A stretch of DNA of 64,000 bases from Microvirga sp. VF16 (GTDB lineage Bacteria; Pseudomonadota; Alphaproteobacteria; Rhizobiales; Beijerinckiaceae). Positions 34,425 through 42,221 of this stretch are shown in pieces. The stretch lies in contig NZ_CP069356.1 of NCBI RefSeq assembly GCF_016864375.1, forward strand, positions 744,001 to 808,000. The letters are read 5' to 3'. Within the stretch, counting starts at the first letter, position 1, and each line of letters opens with the position of its first letter. A program made the translations under genes and the position numbers. The notes below the pieces were generated by a model. The model searched no databases. It was not told the DNA's origin and saw only the letters and a program-made list of their open reading frames with translations.

Positions 34425-36602
34425 ATGTTGCGGGCGCTATCGCTTGGACTCTATTTGCTGACATTAACATTGGCGTTGTTTCTGGTACTGCAGCCTGTCG
34501 GAACGGAAACGCAATGGGCCATCGCCACGATGTGTCTTGCCGTGATGGCGGCAATCAAGATCCTCAATCTGCAAGGGTATTGGCGCCACCTGTTCTTCGC
34601 GCTGGGTGCTCTCCTGGTTCTCCGTTACGTCTACTGGCGCACGACGGCGACGCTGCCGGCCGCGAACAGCCTCCTGGACTTTATTCCAGGCGTCATGATC
34701 TATGCGGCCGAAATGTTCTGCGTCGTCATGCTGGGACTGAGCCTGTTCGTCATCTCCCGTCCGATCCATCGTCCTCGCGCTCCGCGGCTTTCCGACGGAG
34801 AAGCGCCGTCGGTTGACGTATTCGTACCGTCCTACAACGAGGATGCTGCACTCCTTGCAATGACCCTGTCCGCCGCGAAGGCCATGCATTATCCGCAGGA
34901 CAAGCTGATGGTGTATCTGCTTGACGATGGCGGCACCGACCAGAAGGTTCAGTCCGCCGATCCCATCGTTGCTGATGCAGCCCTGAAGCGCCGGGAGGAA
35001 CTGCAAAAGCTCTGCCGCGAATTGGGGATCCAATATCTGACCCGTGCGCGCAATGTGCATGCCAAGGCGGGAAATCTCTCGAACGGACTGCTTCATTCCA
35101 AAGGAGAGCTGGTCGTTGTTTTCGATGCTGACCATGCTCCTGCGAGAGACTTTCTGACGGAGACGGTCGGATTCTTTGCCCGTGACCCGAAGCTGTTCCT
35201 CGTGCAAACACCGCATTTCTTCATTAATCCCGACCCTGTTGAGAAAAACTTATCGACATTCGAGCGCATGCCGTCTGAGAACGAGATGTTCTATGGCATG
35301 ATCCAGAAGGGGCTCGACAAGTGGAATGCAGCCTTCTTTTGCGGTTCCGCTGCTGTGCTGCGCCGGAGCGCCCTTGAGCAGGCCGGAGGCTTTGCAGGAA
35401 CCTCGATCACCGAGGATTGCGAGACGGCTCTTGAGCTTCATGCAACTGGCTGGAAGAGCATCTATGTCGACAAGCCTTTGATTGCCGGACTGCAGCCGGA
35501 GACCTTCGGCTCCTTCATCGGCCAGCGCACCCGCTGGTGCACGGGCATGATGCAGATCTTCATGATGAAGAACCCCGTCCTCAAGCGGGGCCTGACCCTG
35601 GCGCAGCGAGCCTGCTATCTCTCGAGCTGCATGTTCTGGCTCTTCCCGATCCCGCGCATGACCTTCATCTTCGCGCCGCTTCTGTTCATCTTCTTCGATC
35701 TGAAGGTCTACAACGCCACCGTTGGCGAGTTCGGAGCCTATACGTGCGCATACCTGGCGGCCGCCATCCTGCTTCAGAGCTACGCCTACGGACGCTTCCG
35801 CTGGCCCTGGGTCTCTGAGCTCTACGAATATGTTCAGTCGGTTTACCTGCTGCCGGCAATCCTAAGTGTCATCAGGAATCCGCGCCGACCGACGTTCAAT
35901 GTCACGGCCAAGGGCGGTGCAACGGGGGAGGACTATCTTTCGAATCTGGCTTGGCCTTATTTCGCAATCTTCGGGGTTCTCCTCGCTGGCGCGGTGACGG
36001 TGATCTACCGGCTTCAGTATGAACCCGAATCGGCGGGCATTCTGGTGATTGCTGGGTTGTGGAACCTGTTCAACCTCTTCATGGCAGGCTTGGCCTTGGG
36101 TGTCGTGTCTGAGCGTCGCGAACGCCGGACGACGCACCGGGTGCCCACTCAAGGGCGCGGTCTGCTCCAGATCGACAGCGTGAACCTCACGGCCCAGATC
36201 GTCGACATCTCGCAGGGCGGCATGCTGATCCGGGTTCCGGGAACCAGCCCCCTACGCATGCAGTCTCAAGCCCACTTAGCTGTGGCTTCTCCCACCGGAC
36301 GGGAGGTGAGTTCAGTCCTGCCGGTGAAACTCGCCAATGTGCGCTTTGAAAAGGACGGTCAGCTGGTCGGCTTGAGCTTCGGCCACCTGCAGCCGTCGCA
36401 ATACAGCACCATTTCGGCGTTGATGTTCGGAGACCTGAGGCTGCTGCGCAACGCACGCATGAGCCGTCAGCGCACCAGGAGCATTCTGGCCGGCACCATC
36501 GAAGTCATGGCTTGGGGACTCGGGCATACCTTCCGCGGGGTGAGTTTCGCCCTGTTCCGTCGAGGAGGAGGGGCTGAGTCTCCTGCAACCTCAGGGTCGT
36601 AA
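34425..36602 (+). CDS. bcsA: Cellulose synthase catalytic subunit BcsA
   Basis: This 725-residue inner-membrane glycosyltransferase polymerises UDP-glucose to cellulose. Membrane helices flank a GT2 core with the D (LLDDGG, about residue 167), DxD (VVFDADH, about 234-236), TED (ITEDCET, about 331) and QxxRW (QRTRW, 367-371) motifs, and the FFCGSAAV substrate loop. A C-terminal PilZ domain (RRERRTTHR, VDISQGG) binds c-di-GMP, which opens the gating loop. The ATG at 34425 follows a GGAGGGG ribosome site; an in-frame start at 34407 is weaker. It is first of a bcsA-bcsB-bcsZ-TPR operon. Confidence 0.95.
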   Translation: MLRALSLGLYLLTLTLALFLVLQPVGTETQWAIATMCLAVMAAIKILNLQGYWRHLFFALGALLVLRYVYWRTTATLPAANSLLDFIPGVMIYAAEMFCVVMLGLSLFVISRPIHRPRAPRLSDGEAPSVDVFVPSYNEDAALLAMTLSAAKAMHYPQDKLMVYLLDDGGTDQKVQSADPIVADAALKRREELQKLCRELGIQYLTRARNVHAKAGNLSNGLLHSKGELVVVFDADHAPARDFLTETVGFFARDPKLFLVQTPHFFINPDPVEKNLSTFERMPSENEMFYGMIQKGLDKWNAAFFCGSAAVLRRSALEQAGGFAGTSITEDCETALELHATGWKSIYVDKPLIAGLQPETFGSFIGQRTRWCTGMMQIFMMKNPVLKRGLTLAQRACYLSSCMFWLFPIPRMTFIFAPLLFIFFDLKVYNATVGEFGAYTCAYLAAAILLQSYAYGRFRWPWVSELYEYVQSVYLLPAILSVIRNPRRPTFNVTAKGGATGEDYLSNLAWPYFAIFGVLLAGAVTVIYRLQYEPESAGILVIAGLWNLFNLFMAGLALGVVSERRERRTTHRVPTQGRGLLQIDSVNLTAQIVDISQGGMLIRVPGTSPLRMQSQAHLAVASPTGREVSSVLPVKLANVRFEKDGQLVGLSFGHLQPSQYSTISALMFGDLRLLRNARMSRQRTRSILAGTIEVMAWGLGHTFRGVSFALFRRGGGAESPATSGS

Positions 36603-36655
36603 ATCGCTTCGTCAGTGACCTCTTCCCTTTCTCTTTAGCCTCTCAGGAGTGTCCA

Positions 36656-39076
36656 ATGCGCCTTTTATCGGCGGTCGCTATCTTCATATTGGCTACTGCA
36701 ACCAGTGCTGGAGCCTCGGACGCTCCGCGCAACCAAGGGGGGGCTAGCCTTACCTCCTTGACGCCCGCTGCACCTGAATGGAGCCGACCTCTTCCCATTG
36801 CTGGTGAGGACGCCCGCCTGATCGGGGAGGCGGCAAGCCGCGAGTTTCCCATCTTCCTGACGGCCGGCGAGGCTACTCGCATGAGCAAGTTCCAGCTGGC
36901 TTACCGCAACGCAATCTCGGTGATGCCGGAAACCTTCCGGCTTACCATCAAGATCAATGACATCGTCGTCGGCGAGACCTCGGTTCAGAACGCGAACCAG
37001 ACAGAGATCCTGAATCTCAACGTTCCGATCGGAATCTTGCAGGCCGGATTCAACTCGGTTCGGGTCAGCGTCCGCCAAACCCACCGCGTGGACTGCTCCG
37101 TCAACTCGACCTACGAGCTGTGGACGCAATTGATGCCGGAGCAAAGCGCCTTGTCCTTTGCAGGAGCATCTGGAGAAATCCGCAGTCTGCAGGATCTTGC
37201 TGCCGTGAATCCGGGACGGGATGGAGCTGTTCCAATCCGCATCAAAGTTCCCGACAGCCGCGCACCTTCCGAGCTGAACCAAGCCTCTCGCGCCGTTCAG
37301 TCGGCGGTGATGTTCGGTCACTTCACCACTCCCAGAGTGGAGCTGGCTTCGGAGTTGAAGAGCGAACCAGGGCTCGACGTCATCGTCGGCGCAGCTCCTG
37401 AGATCGCTCGCTCCATGGGGTTGAAAGTTCCCGGCGTCGGGCCGCGTCATCAGATCCAGCACAATAGCCGAAGCGGCAATGTGATGCTGATCGTGACGGG
37501 CGACACTGCTGCAGAAGTTGATACCGCCCTGGATGACCTGTCACAGCAGGCTCAAGCATCCGCACCGCAGGGCTCGCCGGCTGGACTTCGCGCACTCAAG
37601 AAGGCGAGCGGCTGGCAGGTTGAGGGCGGGGAAACCATCACACTTACGGATCTTGGACTCGAGTCTGAACCTTTCCGCGGGCGTCTCCACCGCCAGACGG
37701 TTCGGATCCAGATGCCGGCTGACCTCTTGGCTGCCGATTATGATCGGGTAACGGTTGCTGTCGATGCGGTCTATGCCGCCGGTCTTTTGCCGACGAACAA
37801 GATGATCATTCGCGTGAATGGCACAGCGATTGCGGATGCCCCAATGGCGAACTCGGCCGGCGATATCCTCAACAAACGATCCTTTCATCTGCCGATCAGC
37901 ACCTTCAAGCCAGGGCTGAACACGATCGACTTCGAGACTGAGACCCGCACCAGTGGCGATGAGAAGTGCTCTCTGGAGGCTCTTGTCGACCAGCGTGAGC
38001 GCTTCCTGCTCTCTGGCACGAGCCAGATCGCGGTTCCCACACTGGGACGCGTCGGCGCTCTGCCCAACATCTCGTCCATCATTCCTGGCGGCCTCGCCCG
38101 CTTGTCCGATGCAAACGATCTGATGGTTTTCGTGCCGAAAGCCCGGCCTGAGGCTGTAGAGACGGCATTGACAGCCCTGGCTAAGATGGCGAGTGTCTCG
38201 CGTCGCGAAGCCAGGGCTCGGTTCGCCTTCGATCTGGTTCCCGCAGGAACGCCCCATGTGCTCGCCCTCGGCACCTACGAGGACATGCCGGAGGCGACCT
38301 TAAGGGCGGCCGGACTCGACCCAGACAAGCTGAGACGCATCTGGCGACAGCCTGCCTCGCGGGCGCCGGAAGCGGCCAGTGCTATGCCGCGAGTGCAGGT
38401 AGCCTCCGCCGGGGAAGCCATCGAACTGTCCTCGAATGTTCCGAATGGGAGAGTGCCTGTCGACAGCACAGGCAGTCTGACGCTCGCCTCTTCTCCGGCA
38501 GCACCGTCGCAAGCCTCGAAAATGTTGAAGGCCTTCGACAGTGAGGGGTCAGACTGGCTGCGAGGGCATGTCCAGTCGACATTCGGATCCATCTCGAAGC
38601 TGGTGGCCGGCACCGTGAGCCGTGTAAACTTCCTTGAGCCCGCGCAACGGGAGGATCTGCCGCTCGACGAGACGAGCACGCTCGTCGTCGCACAGGGTGC
38701 CAGGACGGAGGGCCTCGGGGAAGGCTGGCATGCCAAGCTGCTCCCGAATGTCAGCTCGACAACTGTCTTCGTTGCGCCAAGCCCTGAGCATCTGTCGCAT
38801 GCGGTGACCGAGATCCTCTCCGGATCGCTCTGGCAGCAATTCGTCGGCGATGCGGCCGTTTATTCCGCCAAGGATGGTTCCGTGAGCACCCGGGTCTCGC
38901 AGCAGATCCTGCTCGTTCCGACGGAAACGCTGAGCCTTCAGAATGTCCGCTTGATCACCGCGGGATGGTTGTCCCGTAACATCCCGATCTATCTCGGGGT
39001 GCTGCTAGGTCTGTTCATTGTGATGACTGCCTTCATGCAGTGGACGCTGCGCTCTTCCGGAGTGCGTGAGTCATGA
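36656..39076 (+). CDS. bcsB: Cellulose synthase regulatory subunit BcsB
   Basis: This 806-residue periplasmic subunit has a signal peptide (LSAVAIFILATATSAGA), large beta-rich repeats with two carbohydrate-binding-like regions, and a single C-terminal membrane anchor (IYLGVLLGLFIVMTAFMQWT) that docks on BcsA. It guides the nascent glucan into the periplasm. It overlaps bcsZ by the ATGA motif at 39073-39076, so the two are translationally coupled. The gene lies 53 bp after bcsA. Confidence 0.92.
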   Translation: MRLLSAVAIFILATATSAGASDAPRNQGGASLTSLTPAAPEWSRPLPIAGEDARLIGEAASREFPIFLTAGEATRMSKFQLAYRNAISVMPETFRLTIKINDIVVGETSVQNANQTEILNLNVPIGILQAGFNSVRVSVRQTHRVDCSVNSTYELWTQLMPEQSALSFAGASGEIRSLQDLAAVNPGRDGAVPIRIKVPDSRAPSELNQASRAVQSAVMFGHFTTPRVELASELKSEPGLDVIVGAAPEIARSMGLKVPGVGPRHQIQHNSRSGNVMLIVTGDTAAEVDTALDDLSQQAQASAPQGSPAGLRALKKASGWQVEGGETITLTDLGLESEPFRGRLHRQTVRIQMPADLLAADYDRVTVAVDAVYAAGLLPTNKMIIRVNGTAIADAPMANSAGDILNKRSFHLPISTFKPGLNTIDFETETRTSGDEKCSLEALVDQRERFLLSGTSQIAVPTLGRVGALPNISSIIPGGLARLSDANDLMVFVPKARPEAVETALTALAKMASVSRREARARFAFDLVPAGTPHVLALGTYEDMPEATLRAAGLDPDKLRRIWRQPASRAPEAASAMPRVQVASAGEAIELSSNVPNGRVPVDSTGSLTLASSPAAPSQASKMLKAFDSEGSDWLRGHVQSTFGSISKLVAGTVSRVNFLEPAQREDLPLDETSTLVVAQGARTEGLGEGWHAKLLPNVSSTTVFVAPSPEHLSHAVTEILSGSLWQQFVGDAAVYSAKDGSVSTRVSQQILLVPTETLSLQNVRLITAGWLSRNIPIYLGVLLGLFIVMTAFMQWTLRSSGVRES

Positions 39077-40164
39077 TGGTGCGACAGGCCGGCATCGGTC
39101 TTGCGATGCTTATCTCAGCTGCCATCATCCCTTTGGGAGCAGCAGCGAGTCCGGGATCTGAGAAAGCCCAGACTGCAGGAGCGGGTCTTGCCGCCAGCTG
39201 GCTCGAGACGGCGTGGGGTGTCTACAAGAAGCGTTTCGTCAGGGCAGGGCGGGTGATCGATGACGTGAACCGCATCAGCCACAGCGAGGGACAGGGCTAT
39301 GGCATGCTGATGGCCGTCAAGGCCGGAGACCGTGCCGGCTTTGATGAGATCTGGCAATGGACGAAGCGGGAGCTCTACATCGATGCCAGCGGTCTTGCTG
39401 CCTGGAAATGGGATGAGCGCTCGGTGCCGAAAGTGGCTGACAAGAACAATGCCTCCGATGGGGACATTCTCATCGCCTGGGCCTTGGCGGAAGCTTCGGA
39501 ACGATGGAGCACACTGGAACACCGGGAGGCGGCCCGCGACATTGTGCGCGCCATCGGGCAGGCCAATATCGCTCTGACGCCTGCAGGGCCCGCTTTGCTT
39601 CCGGGGCGGGTCGGCTTTTCGCCGGAAGACCATCCCGATGGTCAGGTGCTCAATCTGTCCTATTGGGTCTTTCCGGCCTTCGAGCGGTTCAAGGAGCTCG
39701 ATCCGGCGACGGATTGGGCCGCGGTCCAGGCGACCGGGTTGAAGCTGCTGCGGGAAAGCCGGTTCGGGCCCCTTCGCCTCCCGGCCGACTGGATTGCCAT
39801 CGGCTCCGGTCCGCCGGCTCCTGCCAAAGCCTTCCCGGCGAAATTCAGTTACAACGCGATCCGCGTTCCTCTCTATCTCGTATGGGCCAAGGCGACCCAG
39901 CCCGATCTGTTGCGTCCCTTCGTCGGGCTCTGGAACGACGAACTGAACCTTGGCCCCTTCGAGGTCGAACTGTCGTCCGGCAGTGCCCTTCAAACCTTCG
40001 GCGGCACAGGTTTCAAGGCCGTAGTGGCGTCCGCAAAGTGCGCGCTGCACCGGGAGAAGCTGCATCCTTCCCTGCGGAAGGTCGAGTCCGACAGCTATTA
40101 CGCGATGACCCTCCACATTCTGTCACTGATCGCCCTTCAGGAAAGGTACCCGGAATGTCTATGA
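39073..40164 (+). CDS. bcsZ: Periplasmic endo-1,4-beta-glucanase BcsZ (GH8)
   Basis: This 363-residue GH8 cellulase has a signal peptide (GIGLAMLISAAIIPLGAAA). The catalytic acid Glu lies in HSEGQGYGMLMA (about residue 75) and the Asp in NNASDGDILIAWAL (about 130), both typical of BcsZ/CMCax. It trims or releases glucan during cellulose synthesis and is required for normal export in several species. It overlaps bcsB and the downstream TPR gene. Confidence 0.92.
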   Translation: MMVRQAGIGLAMLISAAIIPLGAAASPGSEKAQTAGAGLAASWLETAWGVYKKRFVRAGRVIDDVNRISHSEGQGYGMLMAVKAGDRAGFDEIWQWTKRELYIDASGLAAWKWDERSVPKVADKNNASDGDILIAWALAEASERWSTLEHREAARDIVRAIGQANIALTPAGPALLPGRVGFSPEDHPDGQVLNLSYWVFPAFERFKELDPATDWAAVQATGLKLLRESRFGPLRLPADWIAIGSGPPAPAKAFPAKFSYNAIRVPLYLVWAKATQPDLLRPFVGLWNDELNLGPFEVELSSGSALQTFGGTGFKAVVASAKCALHREKLHPSLRKVESDSYYAMTLHILSLIALQERYPECL

Positions 40165-42020
40165 AACGTATGGCCCTTCTCCTGAGCTGCATCGGCTCCT
40201 CTGTTTTGATCGCTTCAGGGACTCTTTCGGCCGACAAGCCAAGCCAGCAGGGTGGTTTGCTTCTGAGCCAACTCGATGACACTGCGGCCGATGCGCCTTT
40301 CGATCTCAAGGCTCCCTTGCCGGGCAATACAGGCGCAAAGGCACTGTCGAGCGGTGGACCGCTGTTGCCGGGCATGGAGGCGACAACAGCCCCCCCGATC
40401 TCACAGCCGGCGGCGAGACCCGCGCGCGCGTCATCCTCGAATGTCGATGAAAGTGCCCTGCGCTTTTACGCGTCCCAGAACGATTCAGCTCGCGTATCCA
40501 TGGAGATCAAGCGCATCAAGGCACTGAACCCATCATGGGAGCCGCCCAGCGACCTCTTCAACGAAGCCGGAGATCCAGCTGTGGAGCAGAAGCTGTGGGA
40601 TCTCTTCGGCGAAGGCCGCTATGACGAGATCCGGATTGCGGTCGAGAATATCCGCAAGGCGGATCCGAGCTGGCGTCCTTCGGGAAAACTTGTTCGGGAA
40701 TTCGACCGGGCGCAGGTTCGCGCTCAGTTGATCGCAGCCTCGGATGCCAAGGATGCGCATGGGGTTCTCGCCATCGCGGAATCCCACCCCGGCATGCTGA
40801 TCTGCACGGATGTGGATTCCATGTGGCGCGTCGCGCAGGCTCTGATCCAGACAGGCCAGGAGGAGCGGGCGCAGGAGCTCTACAAGTACATTCTTATCCG
40901 CTGCCCTGATCCTGCGGAACGCCTCGCGACGGTACAAAAGGCCATGGAATTGCTGCCGGTGCCGGCTGTCAAAGCACTCATGGCCGCTGCGCGGTACCGC
41001 ACGGATAACGGGAAAGCCTTCGAAAGCGTGCAACTCGATCTCCTGAGACGCCAGATCGGAGCGGTGGCATCCGACGCCACCGCAACGCCCGTGCCGCCAG
41101 CGGACCTCAAGAGCTTCGAGGGCCTGGTCAAGCAGAAGAAGCGATCGAACGATGCGGACCTGCTGGGCTGGCACTATTACTCCCTGAAGTCGTGGTCGGG
41201 AGCCGCAGACTGGTTCAAGTTAGCTATGGAATGGGATAAGCTGCCCAAAGCGGCGGAAGGGTATGCCCTTGCGTTGCGCCAGCAGGGCCGTCTTGAGGAC
41301 GCGGAGGCCGTGGCCTATGAATGGCGGAATGCCTCGCCGCTGATCGCCAAGCTCTTTGTCGAGATCGTCGCGACGGCGCTGACGCAGCCGAACCCGGCTC
41401 CCTTCGATGACGCACGTCTGGTGCGGACCGAAGATGTGGTCTCCTCCACGAAGTCCGTCAACGGAGGCCAAGCACTCGGCTGGTATCACTACAACAAGAA
41501 CAACTTTCCCAAGGCACGACAGTGGTTTGAAACATCGGTTGCTTGGGAGGCGACGGAAGCCAACGTGCTCGGGCTCGCCTTGGCCGCACACCGGATCAAA
41601 GACCAAGCGCTGTTCCGCAAGACAGTCTCAAAATACGGCCCACAATATGCTGCCGTTGCAGCGCTGCAAACCTATGACCGACCGCAAGGCGGAACAGGCG
41701 AAGGCGGTCGAGTTATCCGGCGTAGCGGCGGCGGAGGTGGCGGGTCGCCCCAGGCGAGCCAGCTGGCCAGTGCAGCCGTCGAGCAGTTCAAGAACGGACA
41801 GTATCGCGAAGCCCTTGCGACCTTGGACAAGAGAGGCGGCGTTGCCCGGGAGGACCAGGGCTTGGGCGTGCTGCGCGGCTGGGCGCTGTACCATCTGAAT
41901 CAATATGACAAGGCGCGCGAGAAGTTTGCCGAACTGGACAAGAAGCAATCCACCCGCGACACCCAGTATGGCCTGTATTATTCGGGAGCCAAGCTGGACC
42001 CCCTTCATAGGGGCGACTGA
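40155..42020 (+). CDS. TPR protein in the BcsC position, without beta-barrel
   Basis: This 621-residue protein has a signal peptide (MALLLSCIGSSVLIASGTLS) and many TPR/Sel1-like helical repeats, for example ALGWYHYNKNNFPKARQWFE and QFKNGQYREALATLDKRGG. In other cellulose operons BcsC has an N-terminal TPR region and a C-terminal outer-membrane beta-barrel, total about 1100-1200 residues. Here the protein ends after the TPR part, so the pore is missing or encoded elsewhere. The longer frame from 39504 lies inside bcsZ; ATG 40155 or 40161 is the real start, overlapping the bcsZ stop. Confidence 0.8.
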   Translation: MSMKRMALLLSCIGSSVLIASGTLSADKPSQQGGLLLSQLDDTAADAPFDLKAPLPGNTGAKALSSGGPLLPGMEATTAPPISQPAARPARASSSNVDESALRFYASQNDSARVSMEIKRIKALNPSWEPPSDLFNEAGDPAVEQKLWDLFGEGRYDEIRIAVENIRKADPSWRPSGKLVREFDRAQVRAQLIAASDAKDAHGVLAIAESHPGMLICTDVDSMWRVAQALIQTGQEERAQELYKYILIRCPDPAERLATVQKAMELLPVPAVKALMAAARYRTDNGKAFESVQLDLLRRQIGAVASDATATPVPPADLKSFEGLVKQKKRSNDADLLGWHYYSLKSWSGAADWFKLAMEWDKLPKAAEGYALALRQQGRLEDAEAVAYEWRNASPLIAKLFVEIVATALTQPNPAPFDDARLVRTEDVVSSTKSVNGGQALGWYHYNKNNFPKARQWFETSVAWEATEANVLGLALAAHRIKDQALFRKTVSKYGPQYAAVAALQTYDRPQGGTGEGGRVIRRSGGGGGGSPQASQLASAAVEQFKNGQYREALATLDKRGGVAREDQGLGVLRGWALYHLNQYDKAREKFAELDKKQSTRDTQYGLYYSGAKLDPLHRGD

Positions 42021-42221
42021 TGAATGTCAGTCCGTTATCCCGCTCTCTTGGTAGTGGACCTGGCTAGTCCGGCGGCCATGGATTCTTTCGGGGAGCTCCC
42101 ATGAACTTTGACCAGTCCTCATGGTGCGTTGCCTTGGCTGCAAATGGCTCCGCCATCGCCGCAAAAGTTTTAGGTCTGCCAGTGCGGAGCACACTCATCC
42201 TGCAGATGGCTGGAGCGTACA

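Noticed and set aside
39504..40154. Upstream extension of the TPR protein
   Set aside because: It lies within bcsZ in another frame; the signal peptide begins at 40155-40161.
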